A program made the position numbers and the translations under genes. Below the pieces are notes generated by a model, which saw nothing but the letters and a program-made list of their open reading frames with translations, did no database searches and was not told the origin of the DNA. Below, one piece after another: positions 52,705 through 63,017 of a stretch of 64,000 bases of DNA. Origin of the DNA: Syntrophomonas zehnderi OL-4 (lineage in GTDB: Bacteria > Bacillota > Syntrophomonadia > Syntrophomonadales > Syntrophomonadaceae); the NCBI RefSeq assembly GCF_000983115.1, contig NZ_CGIH01000027.1, positions 124,001 through 188,000 on the forward strand. The letters are read 5' to 3'. Position 1 is the first letter of the stretch. The number at the start of each line of letters is the position of its first letter.

Positions 52705-53559
52705 TCAAACTGCCTTTGAGTCGGTTTGGATATTGCATTTAGGTTCGGTTAACATGCCTACCGCGTCAGCCCTGCATTGACGGCAGTGCAACAGCTGGAG
52801 CATTTCAGTCTGACAGGTGCTGCGTATTGTATCCAGCTTGTGCCGGTCAGTAGGTGAAAGTTTTTCAAATACACTGCCCCGCACCGGAATGAAAGGCATA
52901 ATATTGGTGATATAAACCCCTAACTCACTCATTTTTTGCACCACGGCCCTAATTTCATGATCGTTAATTCCCGGAATCATAACCGTGTTTACCTTAACCA
53001 TTATCCCGGAGCTGACCAGCAGACGGATTCCTTCCAATTGATTATAAAGCAGCAAGTCGGCTCCGCTGTTTCCTGTATACCTTTTTCCTTGATAGTTTAC
53101 ATAACGGTAAATCTTGGCTCCCGTTTCCGGGTTGAGGGCGTTTACGGTGACGGTGACATGGCTGACTCCCAGTTTTACAATATCATCGGCCATACTGGGC
53201 AGCTTCAGACCGTTCGTGGACAAACACAGGATAACCTCGGGATCATATTTGCGGATCAAACGAATCGTCTGGCTGGTTTCCTCCCAATCGGCCAGCGCAT
53301 CTCCAGGACCGGCAATACCCACCACACTCAAATTGCTTAATCGTTGTTTATGATATTGATAACGACGCAAGGCTTCCGCCGGACTGATAATGGCACTGGT
53401 TACCCCTGGGCGGCTTTCATTCAAGCAATCATACCTGCGGTTACAGTAGTTGCAGTTAATATTGCAATGCATGGCTACCGGGAGATGAATGCGGGCATAG
53501 TGTTGGGCAGCGGACGCTGAAAAGCAGGGATGTTTTTGGTTTTTAGAATTGTCCATCAT
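52705..53559 (-). CDS. nifB: Nitrogenase cofactor biosynthesis protein NifB, short form
   Basis: A radical-SAM enzyme that builds the NifB-co precursor of FeMo-co. The SAM cluster motif is CNINCNYC, with YDC after it; the N-terminal HPCFSASAAQHYARIHLPVA and C-terminal CRQCRADAVG carry ligands of the additional clusters. At 284 residues it lacks the NifX-like C-terminal domain found in long NifB proteins, as in many anaerobes. Its start overlaps the nifN stop by 17 bases, with GGGAGG upstream. Confidence 0.95.
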   Translation of the reverse strand: MMDNSKNQKHPCFSASAAQHYARIHLPVAMHCNINCNYCNRRYDCLNESRPGVTSAIISPAEALRRYQYHKQRLSNLSVVGIAGPGDALADWEETSQTIRLIRKYDPEVILCLSTNGLKLPSMADDIVKLGVSHVTVTVNALNPETGAKIYRYVNYQGKRYTGNSGADLLLYNQLEGIRLLVSSGIMVKVNTVMIPGINDHEIRAVVQKMSELGVYITNIMPFIPVRGSVFEKLSPTDRHKLDTIRSTCQTEMLQLLHCRQCRADAVGMLTEPKCNIQTDSKAV

Positions 53560-54967
53560 CGCTTACCTCCCCTTTAAACATTATTGTTTTTGGTTGGAAG
53601 GGAAAATGCTTAGCATACATATTTTCCCGGTAATGCTTAAGTTTGTTTGCCAGCAGGGTATTGGTTATCAAATCAAGCAATTGCGTCGTACCTGTATAGC
53701 CAACCGTCAGAATCCGCTGCCCGCCGATGCGATCGTGAACAGGAAAACCCATTCGTACCAGGGGAATCCCATCTTTTTCCGTAAGAATACGCCCGTCAGA
53801 GTTGCCGATAGCCAGATTGATTCGTTTATCGGCACAGTGCTTGCGAATCTGGGCGAAGTCACTGTCTATTAAAATGAGAGGTTCTTCATCATTGTCTGCG
53901 GTCAGATCTAAAAGTAATTCCTTAAGACGAGGAGATTTGCTCCCGGTGGCAAGGATGACAGGGGTTATGCCGTTTTCTGCCAGCACTTGGCCAAGCGCAT
54001 ATACCATTTCCGGTTCGCCGAATACGACCGCCCGTCCTTCGCGATTATATTTATGGGCATCAACCATGGCATCCAACAATCGTCCTCTTTCATCCAGAAG
54101 CTGTTTTGGAATTTCGTTGCCGGTCAAGGTTTCCAGAAGGTTCAGAAACCGGTCGCAGGCAACGATTCCCATCGGTAAAGATAGATTGTATAATGGCACA
54201 CCATGATTGATCTCCAGATATTTGCCCGGAGAAAGCTCATCCTCCACGGTTGCCCCAAACTGAATCGTGGCCCGGGCACCCGGCATGGCCGCAATATCTG
54301 CCGGTACGGTTCCCCCGGCCGGGATTTTTCTGTATATCTGGGTATAAGGGGCGTCCAATGTTGCCGATACGTCAGGCAACAGGGTATATTGAACCTGCAT
54401 CAGTTCCAAAAGTCGTTTGATCTCCCTGACATCTGCCGGACTTATATGCGGAACCAGCACATTGATCCTATCATGTCGGCGGGTCGGTTGGGCCAGGGCT
54501 GTCACGATGCCGGTTAGAGCTAGAAAATAACCCTCAAAATGCGATCCTCCATATCCGGGGGTGGGAACAGGAATCATCGCCGGTGTTTCGGATCCTGCCT
54601 GTTCTTCCTGAAAGACCCCAGCTATACGCACGATATCCTCACCAATGGTTTCAGCCAGGCAGGTGCTTAATATACCCACCACGGCCGGCTGATATAATTG
54701 AATCAGATTGTTTAACCCATGTTTAAGGTTGGCTTCGCCGCCATAAATCGTTCCTCTTTCTGTAATAGAACTGGATGCAATATCAACCGGCTCATTAAAG
54801 TGTTCAGCCATATGCCGGCGCATATAAGTGGCACACCCCTGAGATCCATGAATAATGACCATGCAGTTTTCGATCCCTTTAAAAGGGATAATGGCACCCA
54901 GCGGCATACACATATTGCAGGGATTTTCAGCAACGCTTCGAACCGGATTCGGGTCATCTTTCATCAT
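53543..54967 (-). CDS. nifN: Nitrogenase cofactor scaffold subunit NifN
   Basis: Beta-like subunit of the NifEN scaffold on which NifB-co matures to FeMo-co. The N-terminus has the P-cluster-type cysteines (NPCNMCMPLGA, HGSQGCATYMRRHMAEHF) and SSSITERGTIYGGEANL, as in NifK/NifN. Position after nifE and before nifB supports the name. Three ATG codons in a row follow AGGAGG; the middle one, 54967, is chosen. It is about 475 residues long, which is normal. Confidence 0.92.
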   Translation of the reverse strand: MMKDDPNPVRSVAENPCNMCMPLGAIIPFKGIENCMVIIHGSQGCATYMRRHMAEHFNEPVDIASSSITERGTIYGGEANLKHGLNNLIQLYQPAVVGILSTCLAETIGEDIVRIAGVFQEEQAGSETPAMIPVPTPGYGGSHFEGYFLALTGIVTALAQPTRRHDRINVLVPHISPADVREIKRLLELMQVQYTLLPDVSATLDAPYTQIYRKIPAGGTVPADIAAMPGARATIQFGATVEDELSPGKYLEINHGVPLYNLSLPMGIVACDRFLNLLETLTGNEIPKQLLDERGRLLDAMVDAHKYNREGRAVVFGEPEMVYALGQVLAENGITPVILATGSKSPRLKELLLDLTADNDEEPLILIDSDFAQIRKHCADKRINLAIGNSDGRILTEKDGIPLVRMGFPVHDRIGGQRILTVGYTGTTQLLDLITNTLLANKLKHYRENMYAKHFPFQPKTIMFKGEVSDDGQF

Positions 54968-55020
54968 CATTACCTCCTGTTGTGTTAAGTTCATATGGAA
55001 AATAAAGCAAGCGTCCCGCT

Positions 55021-56397
55021 TTATGGGTTGATCCTCCCTGTATGAATCGGCCCATCAAGATATTTCCATACCGGGGAACAGACCGTTTGCTCAACCTCCC
55101 GGGCAAAATTGGCAGCGCCCGTAAATCCGCTTAAGGGATGTTTGCGTTCATGATTATGATCAATAAACGACAATCCCAGTTTATATGCCAACGGCCTTTC
55201 CTTCACGCCGCCTACCAACAAATCGGCTCCCTGTTCCAGCATAAACCTTTCCAATTCAGACGGATTAGCGTCATCCAGGATCACCGTACCTTCAGCAACC
55301 AGCTGGCTGATGGCATCATATTCCTCTTGGCGGCCGGTTTGGGTTCCTACCATAACTACTTCCATACCTAACTCTCGAAACTGTTTGATCAAGGATATAG
55401 CTTTGAAGCCTCCTCCTACAAATACCGCCGCTTTCTTTCCCTTAAGGTGTTGACGGTATTGTTTTACGATCGGGCCATATTGAGCTAATTCGCGCTCAAT
55501 TAAGGCTTCACATCTTTTGATAATATAAGGGTTAGCAAAAAAATCAGCGATCCTGCGCAATGACTGCATCGTATCCTCCAATCCCAAAAAGGACACGTTT
55601 AGAAAGGGTATCCCATAGATTTCTTCCATGCGTTTGGCCAGGTATCCCATAGAACCAGCACACTGAACTATGTTTAGCGCTGCCCCGGGTGCGGTAAGCA
55701 GGCTTTCGCAGCGCGAATCCCCTGTAAAAGCAACGTTAACATTAATGCCTATCTCCTGCAGATAGCCGCAGATAATCCAGGCTTCGCCGGCCAGATTATA
55801 ATCGCCTAAATAGTTTAGATGAAACGGTTGATAGAGTATCCTTTCCTGTGATGCAATCATGCGCAATAAAACTTCACAGGCGATCCGGTAACCGTCCGAT
55901 TTGTTGCCGGAAAAGCCGGAAGACTGAACCGGGATCACCTTGATTCTATGACGTTTTGATGCCAAACGACATACGGCTTCCAGGTCATCACCAATCACGC
56001 CCACGATACAGGTTGAATAGACGAGCATCACCGGAGGATGATACCGTTCGGCTAATTCGTCAATACAACGCATTAATTTACGTTCGCCGCCAAAAATGAT
56101 GTCTTCTTCACGAAGATCGGTAGAAAAACTATGCCGGTATAAATCGGCGCCGCTACTTAGACTGCCGCGGATATCCCAGGTGTAGCTGGCGCAGCCGATC
56201 GGGCCGTGAACCAGATGAACCGCGTCAGTAATGGGGTTTAACACGACTCTGGCTCCGCAGTAAACACAAGCCCGCTGACTGACACATCCGGCAACACTAT
56301 CAGCCTGACATTGAATGGCCTGCATTTGCTGTCCTTTAGTGCGAATCGATTTTTCCCGTTCGGGAATAAAACTAAAATCCGTTTGGTTGATTGCCAT
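55021..56397 (-). CDS. nifE: Nitrogenase cofactor scaffold subunit NifE
   Basis: Alpha-like subunit of NifEN. Key segments are VYCGARVVLNPITDAVHLVHGPIGC, YSTCIVGVIGDD and the cofactor-site cysteine region IVQCAGSMGYL. The histidine ligand position of NifD is at DHNHERKHPLSGF. ATG 56397 (MAINQT) is chosen because AAAGAGAG lies about eight bases upstream. A repeated RNA element lies in the gap before it. A stem ATAAAGC/GCTTTAT overlaps its stop codon. Confidence 0.93.
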   Translation of the reverse strand: MAINQTDFSFIPEREKSIRTKGQQMQAIQCQADSVAGCVSQRACVYCGARVVLNPITDAVHLVHGPIGCASYTWDIRGSLSSGADLYRHSFSTDLREEDIIFGGERKLMRCIDELAERYHPPVMLVYSTCIVGVIGDDLEAVCRLASKRHRIKVIPVQSSGFSGNKSDGYRIACEVLLRMIASQERILYQPFHLNYLGDYNLAGEAWIICGYLQEIGINVNVAFTGDSRCESLLTAPGAALNIVQCAGSMGYLAKRMEEIYGIPFLNVSFLGLEDTMQSLRRIADFFANPYIIKRCEALIERELAQYGPIVKQYRQHLKGKKAAVFVGGGFKAISLIKQFRELGMEVVMVGTQTGRQEEYDAISQLVAEGTVILDDANPSELERFMLEQGADLLVGGVKERPLAYKLGLSFIDHNHERKHPLSGFTGAANFAREVEQTVCSPVWKYLDGPIHTGRINP

Positions 56398-56442
56398 ATC
56401 CATCACTCTCTTTCCGAAATAAGACATTATAAATAGGAAAGC

Positions 56443-56475
56443 GCCCTTCATAAAATTAAGAAAGGCACCTTTACC
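56443..56475 (-). promoter_or_regulatory. Repeated nif RNA element before nifE
   Basis: On the minus strand GGTAAAGGTGCCT is followed by a hairpin GCCTTTC/GAAGGGC. The same 13 bases followed by a GCCT-starting hairpin occur in the nifH leader at 61178-61210. The gap of about 120 bases between nifK and nifE is the largest inside the operon. Confidence 0.5.
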
Positions 56476-56521
56476 TATTGCTGCTCTGTGTTTATAGACT
56501 GGCCGGCTTTTTTGGCAATCG

Positions 56522-57883
56522 TTACAAAATCAATTCAAAATCCTCATCGGCAGCCTCTCGATCTTGTTTATCCAAAAGGGCATTGCTGATCATTTCAATT
56601 AAGCGCAAGGCCCCTTTATAACCTACAATCGGCAGATAGGAGTGAACCCCCCGATCAAGTATCGGGAATCCTACTCTTACCAGAGGGATGTTTTCGGCTT
56701 TGGCAATATATTTGCCGTACGATGTTCCCATCAGGAGGTCAACGGGTGCCTCCTTAATCCATTGGTGCAGGGTGAATAAATCACCGCCCGCTTTAACTCG
56801 GCCCTTAATACCTGCTTCATCCAGCATTTGTTCTACTTCTTTGGCAAACGCTTCGCTGGGTGTACCTGTAAGTACATAATTAGGCACCATGCCTAGTTCC
56901 AAAAGGAAAGATGTGAGGGCGATAACGATATCTGGGTCACCAAATACAGCCACTTTTTTATCCTGATATTGGTCGTGCAGATCTACCATAACATCTATGA
57001 CTTGGCCCCGTTCCTCCTCCAGTTCGGCACTTATCTCTTGCCCGGTGGCCCTTGAAACCGCCATTAAAAAATTATCGGTTGCCCTGATGCCGATCGGATT
57101 ACGCAGAATCAGAGGGCGAACCTTGGCCTTTTTTCTCAGCTCCTGGGCTGCATCTTCCGATGCAAAGCTGCCTAAGGCCAGCGTGACCGTAGAGTTTCCG
57201 GCATCAATAAGCTCTTCTATTTTTGTTCCTCCCGCCGGATACATTTCATACTTGCCAGTTAAAGGGGCATCCAGAACCCCGCTGGTATCAGGAAACATAA
57301 TAAACCTTACCTCCATGGCCTTCAGCATCCTCTTTATTTCCCGCATATCCCCGGGGTTTACAAAGCCGGGGATGATATTTACTTTGCCATTGGGATGATT
57401 GTTGTTTACACTCAAACCTTTAACCATACCCTTGACCATATTGGAAAATCCGGTAACATGGGAACCAACATAGCTGGGAGTGTTGGCATAAATAACTGCT
57501 TTTCCCGGCGGTACTTGTGCCTGGTTAATATAAACCTGGATATCATCACCGATGGTCTCCGATAAACAGGTCGTATGCACGGCAATGATATCTGGATTAT
57601 AGATGGCAAAAACGTTTTTGAGCGCCGTTTTTAAATTAGCCCCTCCGCCAAACACGGCTGCTCCTTCGGTGAAGGAACTGGTCGAGGCCGCGATCGGATC
57701 TCGAAAATGTCTGGATAAATGCATACGGTGATAAGAGCAGCAACCTTGAGAACCATGACTGTGCGGCAAGCACCTGTGAACACCCAGAGCAGCATACATC
57801 GCCCCAATTGGTTGACAGGTCTTGGCGGGGTTTATCACGATCCCATTGCGGGGTATAATCTCCGGGGGGGTGTAATCCCACAT
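56522..57883 (-). CDS. nifK: Nitrogenase MoFe protein beta subunit
   Basis: A 453-residue beta subunit that shares the P-cluster with NifD. The cysteines are in KTCQPIGAMYAALGVHRC, HGSQGCCSYHR and HTTCLSETIGDD. The N-terminus is short, lacking the extension of proteobacterial NifK, as in clostridial and archaeal enzymes. ATG 57883 follows the nifD stop with no gap, and its ribosome site GGAGGTG lies inside nifD, so the subunits are tightly coupled. Confidence 0.96.
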   Translation of the reverse strand: MWDYTPPEIIPRNGIVINPAKTCQPIGAMYAALGVHRCLPHSHGSQGCCSYHRMHLSRHFRDPIAASTSSFTEGAAVFGGGANLKTALKNVFAIYNPDIIAVHTTCLSETIGDDIQVYINQAQVPPGKAVIYANTPSYVGSHVTGFSNMVKGMVKGLSVNNNHPNGKVNIIPGFVNPGDMREIKRMLKAMEVRFIMFPDTSGVLDAPLTGKYEMYPAGGTKIEELIDAGNSTVTLALGSFASEDAAQELRKKAKVRPLILRNPIGIRATDNFLMAVSRATGQEISAELEEERGQVIDVMVDLHDQYQDKKVAVFGDPDIVIALTSFLLELGMVPNYVLTGTPSEAFAKEVEQMLDEAGIKGRVKAGGDLFTLHQWIKEAPVDLLMGTSYGKYIAKAENIPLVRVGFPILDRGVHSYLPIVGYKGALRLIEMISNALLDKQDREAADEDFELIL

Positions 57884-59485
57884 CTATATCACCTCCTTAA
57901 TCAAGCTACCTTCAAGCATAGGCTCGGTTTTCCAGGGCGGCCGAATCATATTCCATACTGGAGCAGTCAATCCCAGGGCTATATCCCGGGCGAATGCAGC
58001 GGCTCCTTTGAAGCCGGCATATGGGCCGGTATAATCATAGGAATGCAGCTGCTTGGAAAATACCCCGCTTTTATGGATCTGATATTTTTCTTTAATGCCG
58101 GCACAGAATATATCAGGCTTTAGGAGCTTTAGAAATTCGTCTATTTCATAGTGATTGATATCATCAATGACAACGCTGTTGTTCTTCATGACCTTGATCA
58201 TGCCGCCAAAATAGTTAAGCGGTATCTGTTTTTTAAGCGTTTCATATTTTTCCCGGGAGAGAACTAGACGATAGTGCTTCTCATCAGGCTCCAGGTGCAG
58301 GGTTTCAATATTTTTACTGTCGGCATCTTCTTTTATAAAAGGGATGACCTCACTCCCTTCATAATCATCCCGATGAGCAAATTCAAACCCGGCCAAAACG
58401 GTTTCCATGCCCAGATCCTGAAACAGGTATTGGTAATGCAGGGCTCGGGAACCACCCACGAACAGGGCGGCAGTTTTGCCGACACAAAGTGGCTGGTAAT
58501 GGTTTATAACCGGCATGATCTCATCCAGTTCCTCGGCGATAACTTCTTCCGTTCTAGCTATAAGAACCGGATCATCAAAATAGCGGGCCATATCTCGCAG
58601 TGATTCAATGCAGCTTTGAACCCCAATAAAATTAACTTTGAGCCAATCGGTTCCATATTTGGTTTGAATCATCTCGGCGATATAGTTGATGGAGCGATAG
58701 CATTGCACCAAATTAAGGTTGGCCAGATGAGCATTTTTAATTTTGGCAATAGAACCGTTGCCGGTCATTACCGAGACAACTTCATAGCCGATGCGGGTAA
58801 GGACGCGTTCAATCTCCCATGAATCTCCGCCAATATTGTATTCGCCCAAAAGGTTCACCGAGTATTTCCCTGTTACGGTGTTTCCGGTTCCTACCACATT
58901 TTTAATCAGGCCATTATTGGCAATATGATGACCGGCAGATTGGGTAACGCCCTTATAACCCTCACAACTAAAGGCCAGCACTTTAATATGGAATTCTTGT
59001 TCCGCCCAGGCGGCTACGGCATTGATATCATCGCCAATCAGCCCTACCGGGCAGGTGGAACAGATCATAATGTTCTGGGGATGAAAGATTTCCACCACTT
59101 CTTTAATGGCCCGCTTTAATTTTTTCTCCCCCCCAAAAACGATATCCCCTTCCTGCAAATCGGTGGAAAAACAGTAATTTAAATAATTATCTGTTTCACC
59201 TTCCTCCAGCCTGGCCTTGTTGCGCCGGGTGGCCCAACTGTAATAACCACACCCGATGGGGCCATGGGTGATCGTAATCGCGTCTTTGATGGGGCCGATA
59301 ACAACGCCCTTGCACCCGGCATAGCAGCAGCCCCGGCTGGTGATGATACCCGGAATGGTTCTGGTATTGGCCGTTATCGTCTGGGGATTTTCACTGTCAT
59401 GATCCACCAGCACTATATGCTCTTTGCGGTTTTTAAATATATTGGCCGGATATTTGTCCACAATCCTGCTCAAATGATCTTTCAT
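57884..59485 (-). CDS. nifD: Nitrogenase MoFe protein alpha subunit
   Basis: A 533-residue alpha subunit carrying FeMo-co. P-cluster cysteines are in RGCCYAGCKGV, HGPIGCGYYSW and CSTCPVGLIGDD; the cofactor ligands are the cysteine in LVQCYRSINYI and the histidine in QLHSYDYTGPYAGF. Compared with NifD of Azotobacter it has an extra segment of about 50 residues (EVIPFIKEDADSKNIETLH ...), typical of clostridial forms. ATG 59485 follows AAGAGGTG. The order H-I1-I2-D-K agrees with group II/III nif clusters. Confidence 0.96.
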   Translation of the reverse strand: MKDHLSRIVDKYPANIFKNRKEHIVLVDHDSENPQTITANTRTIPGIITSRGCCYAGCKGVVIGPIKDAITITHGPIGCGYYSWATRRNKARLEEGETDNYLNYCFSTDLQEGDIVFGGEKKLKRAIKEVVEIFHPQNIMICSTCPVGLIGDDINAVAAWAEQEFHIKVLAFSCEGYKGVTQSAGHHIANNGLIKNVVGTGNTVTGKYSVNLLGEYNIGGDSWEIERVLTRIGYEVVSVMTGNGSIAKIKNAHLANLNLVQCYRSINYIAEMIQTKYGTDWLKVNFIGVQSCIESLRDMARYFDDPVLIARTEEVIAEELDEIMPVINHYQPLCVGKTAALFVGGSRALHYQYLFQDLGMETVLAGFEFAHRDDYEGSEVIPFIKEDADSKNIETLHLEPDEKHYRLVLSREKYETLKKQIPLNYFGGMIKVMKNNSVVIDDINHYEIDEFLKLLKPDIFCAGIKEKYQIHKSGVFSKQLHSYDYTGPYAGFKGAAAFARDIALGLTAPVWNMIRPPWKTEPMLEGSLIKEVI

Positions 59486-59501
59486 AGTGTTTCACCTCTT
59501 C

Positions 59502-59885
59502 CTATAAAGCTGCTTCCCCGTATTCTTCAGTTCTGACCTTAATCGTGTCGACAACTGGCATAACGAAAATTTTTCCGTCCCCTGGATGGCCTTTTTGATT
59601 CACGGATATAATCGTCTCCACCAGCTTTTCAACGTCTTCATCCTGAACCACAATAGACAACAGTCTTTTTGGAATCAGGCGCTGTCCTTCAGAAATGGCT
59701 TCGGCCAGTACCGGTGAACCGATTTCATGGCCGTTGATCAGGTTTTCGACCAAAGAAAAATCAACTTTTTGTTTGCCGCGGCCCATAACCTTAAGACAGG
59801 TTAGGGCGGGAAAATCAGCTTTGAGCAAGGCCTCCTTAGTCTTACTAATCATGTCCATACGAATGATTGCCATTACTTCTTTCAT
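59502..59885 (-). CDS. nifI2: Nitrogen regulatory PII-like protein NifI2
   Basis: A PII-family protein of 127 residues that, with NifI1, blocks dinitrogenase when ammonium rises, relieved by 2-oxoglutarate. The MKEVMAIIRMDM start, the GRGKQK T-loop base and the GDGKIFVMPV end are typical; the T-loop is longer than in GlnB. ATG 59885 follows GGGAGG. It lies directly before nifD, as expected. Confidence 0.95.
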   Translation of the reverse strand: MKEVMAIIRMDMISKTKEALLKADFPALTCLKVMGRGKQKVDFSLVENLINGHEIGSPVLAEAISEGQRLIPKRLLSIVVQDEDVEKLVETIISVNQKGHPGDGKIFVMPVVDTIKVRTEEYGEAAL

Positions 59886-59900
59886 AGCCAAACCTCCCGA

Positions 59901-60227
59901 CTACAGCTCTCGGTTGCCAGAGCTTATGGTATAGGCTTCCAAGACCGGACTGACAAAGATCTTGCCATCGCCAAAAGCTGCTTTCTGTCCGGTTTTAGCG
60001 TTTTTCATGATTATTTTTATGACATCATCCTTATCCTCATCCTGGACAACCATCATTATCATTTCTTTAGGAATCTCATCATAAAAAACGTCCCCCACCT
60101 TTACTCCTTTTTGTTTGCCGCGGCCCATTACATCAATTTTGGTTACGGCAGGAAAACCGCCGTCACTTAATTCTGACAAAACCACCCCGGTTTTTTCAGG
60201 TCTGATTATGGCTCTTATCATCAACAT
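59901..60227 (-). CDS. nifI1: Nitrogen regulatory PII-like protein NifI1
   Basis: A 108-residue PII-family partner of NifI2 in nitrogenase switch-off. The MLMIRAIIRPEKTG start, GRGKQKGVKVGDVFYDEIPK T-loop and GDGKIFVSPV end are clear. There is no conserved uridylylation tyrosine pattern of GlnB. ATG 60227 follows GGGGAGGG; the longer frame to 60245 starts within that site. It is directly downstream of nifH. Confidence 0.95.
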   Translation of the reverse strand: MLMIRAIIRPEKTGVVLSELSDGGFPAVTKIDVMGRGKQKGVKVGDVFYDEIPKEMIMMVVQDEDKDDVIKIIMKNAKTGQKAAFGDGKIFVSPVLEAYTISSGNREL

Positions 60228-60248
60228 AAAAAACCCTCCCCGCAATCT

Positions 60249-61210
<962 letters not shown>

Positions 61211-61245
61211 ACACATTTTTATGAAATTTACCGGTTAAATGAAAT

Positions 61246-61267
61246 GGCCCCCAGATTTACGGGGGCC
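61246..61267 (-). promoter_or_regulatory. First hairpin of the nifH leader
   Basis: A seven-pair GC stem, GGCCCCC with GGGGGCC and an eight-base loop, stands about 36 bases before the terminator-like hairpin. The following ATTTCATTT is too weak for a clear terminator. It may be part of an antitermination structure. Confidence 0.45.
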
Positions 61268-61296
61268 TCATTGCCGAAGTTAAATTTATTTTAATT

Positions 61297-61325
61297 AGTA
61301 TAAATACTAGCTGATATTAAATCAA
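61297..61325 (-). promoter_or_regulatory. Probable nif operon promoter
   Basis: On the minus strand TTGATT (61320-61325) and TATACT (61297-61302) are separated by 17 bases. This is sigma-A-like; no sigma-54 GG-N10-GC element is seen in the leader. Confidence 0.55.
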
Positions 61326-61556
61326 TAGAAAAACGACAGGTATACATTATAATTTTCAATGCATTTCTTTTTTAAGTATGCATAGCCATTTTTTTCAACC
61401 TTATGTTATACTGATCCGTAAAAAAGCAAACTCCATTCTATTGCCGGGGATTTACTCTTTGGCATAAGCAGAGTTGTCGAGTGGATATCACCATCGAGAT
61501 ATTAGATCTGGGCAGGGTTTTAATGGTTTAAGCAGGACAAGGAAGGAGGAAAGTAA

Positions 61557-62225
61557 ATGAGCAAATATGTAATTAAGCAGGCAGCGTCTCCCAATCATAA
61601 CCAGGGCAGGGGAGGCAAAAAAATAATAGCCATTGTACTCCATATTACAGCCGGCTTGTTCCCCGGTTGTCTGGGTTGGATGAGGAATCCGGCAGCCAAG
61701 GCCAGTGTACATTACTTGATCACCAAGACCGGAGAAATCTACCAACTGGTTCAGGATACGGATACTGCTTGGCATGCCGGTATTGTAAATAAACCCACCT
61801 GGATACTGTATGATGGCTCTAATCCGAACCGTTATACGTTGGGTATTGAATTCGAGTGTTTAGCCGGCGGGGAATTAACCGAAACGCAATATCAAGCCGG
61901 GTTATGGCTGATAAGCTCATTGACGGAAAAATATAAAATCCCGGTGGATCAAGAACATATCATAGGCCACTATCGGATAGACAGCGTAGACCGGCCGAAT
62001 GACCCTGGCCCCTACTTTCCATGGGGCAGGCTGTTTCATGATCTAATAGGAGAGAAGGACGTGTTGTCTGAGGCCAAAATCAAGGTTGATGATCAGGTGT
62101 TCACCGGTTTTATTTTGAAAGATAATCTTAGCTATGCGCCGGTCAGAGCCCTGGCGGAAGCTTTGGGATGTAAGGTGGAATGGGATGATAAAACCAAAAC
62201 AGTGCTTATTGAGAGGAGAGGATAA
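61557..62225 (+). CDS. N-acetylmuramoyl-L-alanine amidase (Amidase_2) with copper-amine-oxidase-like tail
   Basis: A 222-residue peptidoglycan amidase. Zinc ligands fit the histidines in IVLHITAG and HIIGHYRID, with the catalytic region ASVHYLITKTGEIYQLV and DTAWHAG. A C-terminal domain of about 50 residues (TGFILKDNLSYAPVRALAEALG) is of the copper amine oxidase N-terminal-like kind, used as a wall-binding module in Firmicutes. No signal peptide is present, so release may need lysis or a holin-like route. ATG 61557 follows AAGGAGG. Confidence 0.92.
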   Translation: MSKYVIKQAASPNHNQGRGGKKIIAIVLHITAGLFPGCLGWMRNPAAKASVHYLITKTGEIYQLVQDTDTAWHAGIVNKPTWILYDGSNPNRYTLGIEFECLAGGELTETQYQAGLWLISSLTEKYKIPVDQEHIIGHYRIDSVDRPNDPGPYFPWGRLFHDLIGEKDVLSEAKIKVDDQVFTGFILKDNLSYAPVRALAEALGCKVEWDDKTKTVLIERRG

Positions 62226-62269
62226 GATGAAATATGTATTATTGGTTATATCTCTGGAGGTTCGTAAAC

Positions 62270-62866
62270 GTGGATAAAAAAGCAGGCATGTATGCTGCCC
62301 TGTTAACACTTGCAGGGGTATTAGGATTTGCCTTGTCGATGATCACAGCCAGCAGTTTTGGAAACTATCTGGCGAGTATGCTTATCGCCTGGGGATTTGT
62401 CCCTATGATCTGTTCATTTGCTGCATACAGTAAAAAAGGAGCGAAAGCTATAAGCTACACGGCCATTGCCTTTGCAACTGTATATGTCACCTTAATCATG
62501 ATGGTATATTTTGCCCAGCTAACCACAGTCCGTCTGGAAGTCCTAAATGAGCAAACCAAACGTATATTGGATTATACCGAATTTGGATTATTTTTTAACT
62601 ATAATTTATTAGGATACGCCTTTATGGCTTTAGCGACTTTCTTTATTGGCTGGACAGTCAATGCCCAGAAAAACAGAGACAAGTGGTTAAAAGGGCTTTT
62701 ATTGGCGCATGGCATATTTGCTTTCATCTGCGTTATACCTTTGCTGGGGGTGTTTCATCCCAATATGCAAGGGGGCGAATGGATAGGGATTTTGATTTTA
62801 GAGTTGTGGTGTTTATATTTCACACCGGTCTGCATCTTATCCTATCTTCATTTCAAAAGTCAATGA
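62270..62866 (+). CDS. Hypothetical six-helix membrane protein
   Basis: About 198 residues with six hydrophobic segments (MYAALLTLAGVLGFALSM, ASMLIAWGFVPMICSF, ISYTAIAFATVYVTLIMM, then three more). No family is recognised. GTG 62270 is chosen because TGGAGG lies nine bases upstream; the longer frame from 62234 begins inside a gene-end region without a site. It follows the amidase gene by 44 bases. Confidence 0.75.
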   Translation: MDKKAGMYAALLTLAGVLGFALSMITASSFGNYLASMLIAWGFVPMICSFAAYSKKGAKAISYTAIAFATVYVTLIMMVYFAQLTTVRLEVLNEQTKRILDYTEFGLFFNYNLLGYAFMALATFFIGWTVNAQKNRDKWLKGLLLAHGIFAFICVIPLLGVFHPNMQGGEWIGILILELWCLYFTPVCILSYLHFKSQ

Positions 62867-63017
62867 AGTTAATAGCCCTGGTATTTCGGCGTATTCAGTA
62901 CAGCCAGAAAAAAACAATCTTGACGATTATCACGTATGAAAGAGGTGGGCCGGTTCCCCAAGCAATTGATATAATTTGGTTAATACATAATAAAATGGAA
63001 AGAAAGGATTTATAAAA

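Noticed and set aside
53549-53872. 107-codon plus-strand frame within the nif region
   Set aside because: It is antisense to nifN, which shows conserved cysteines and operon position.
61246-61267. ANTAR-type tandem hexaloop target in the nifH leader
   Set aside because: Two hairpins are present, but the loops are eight and four bases and lack the A1/G4 hexaloop pattern.
62683-63015. 110-codon frame after the membrane protein
   Set aside because: It mostly overlaps the membrane-protein gene in another frame and lacks a ribosome site; the real next gene begins at 63018.
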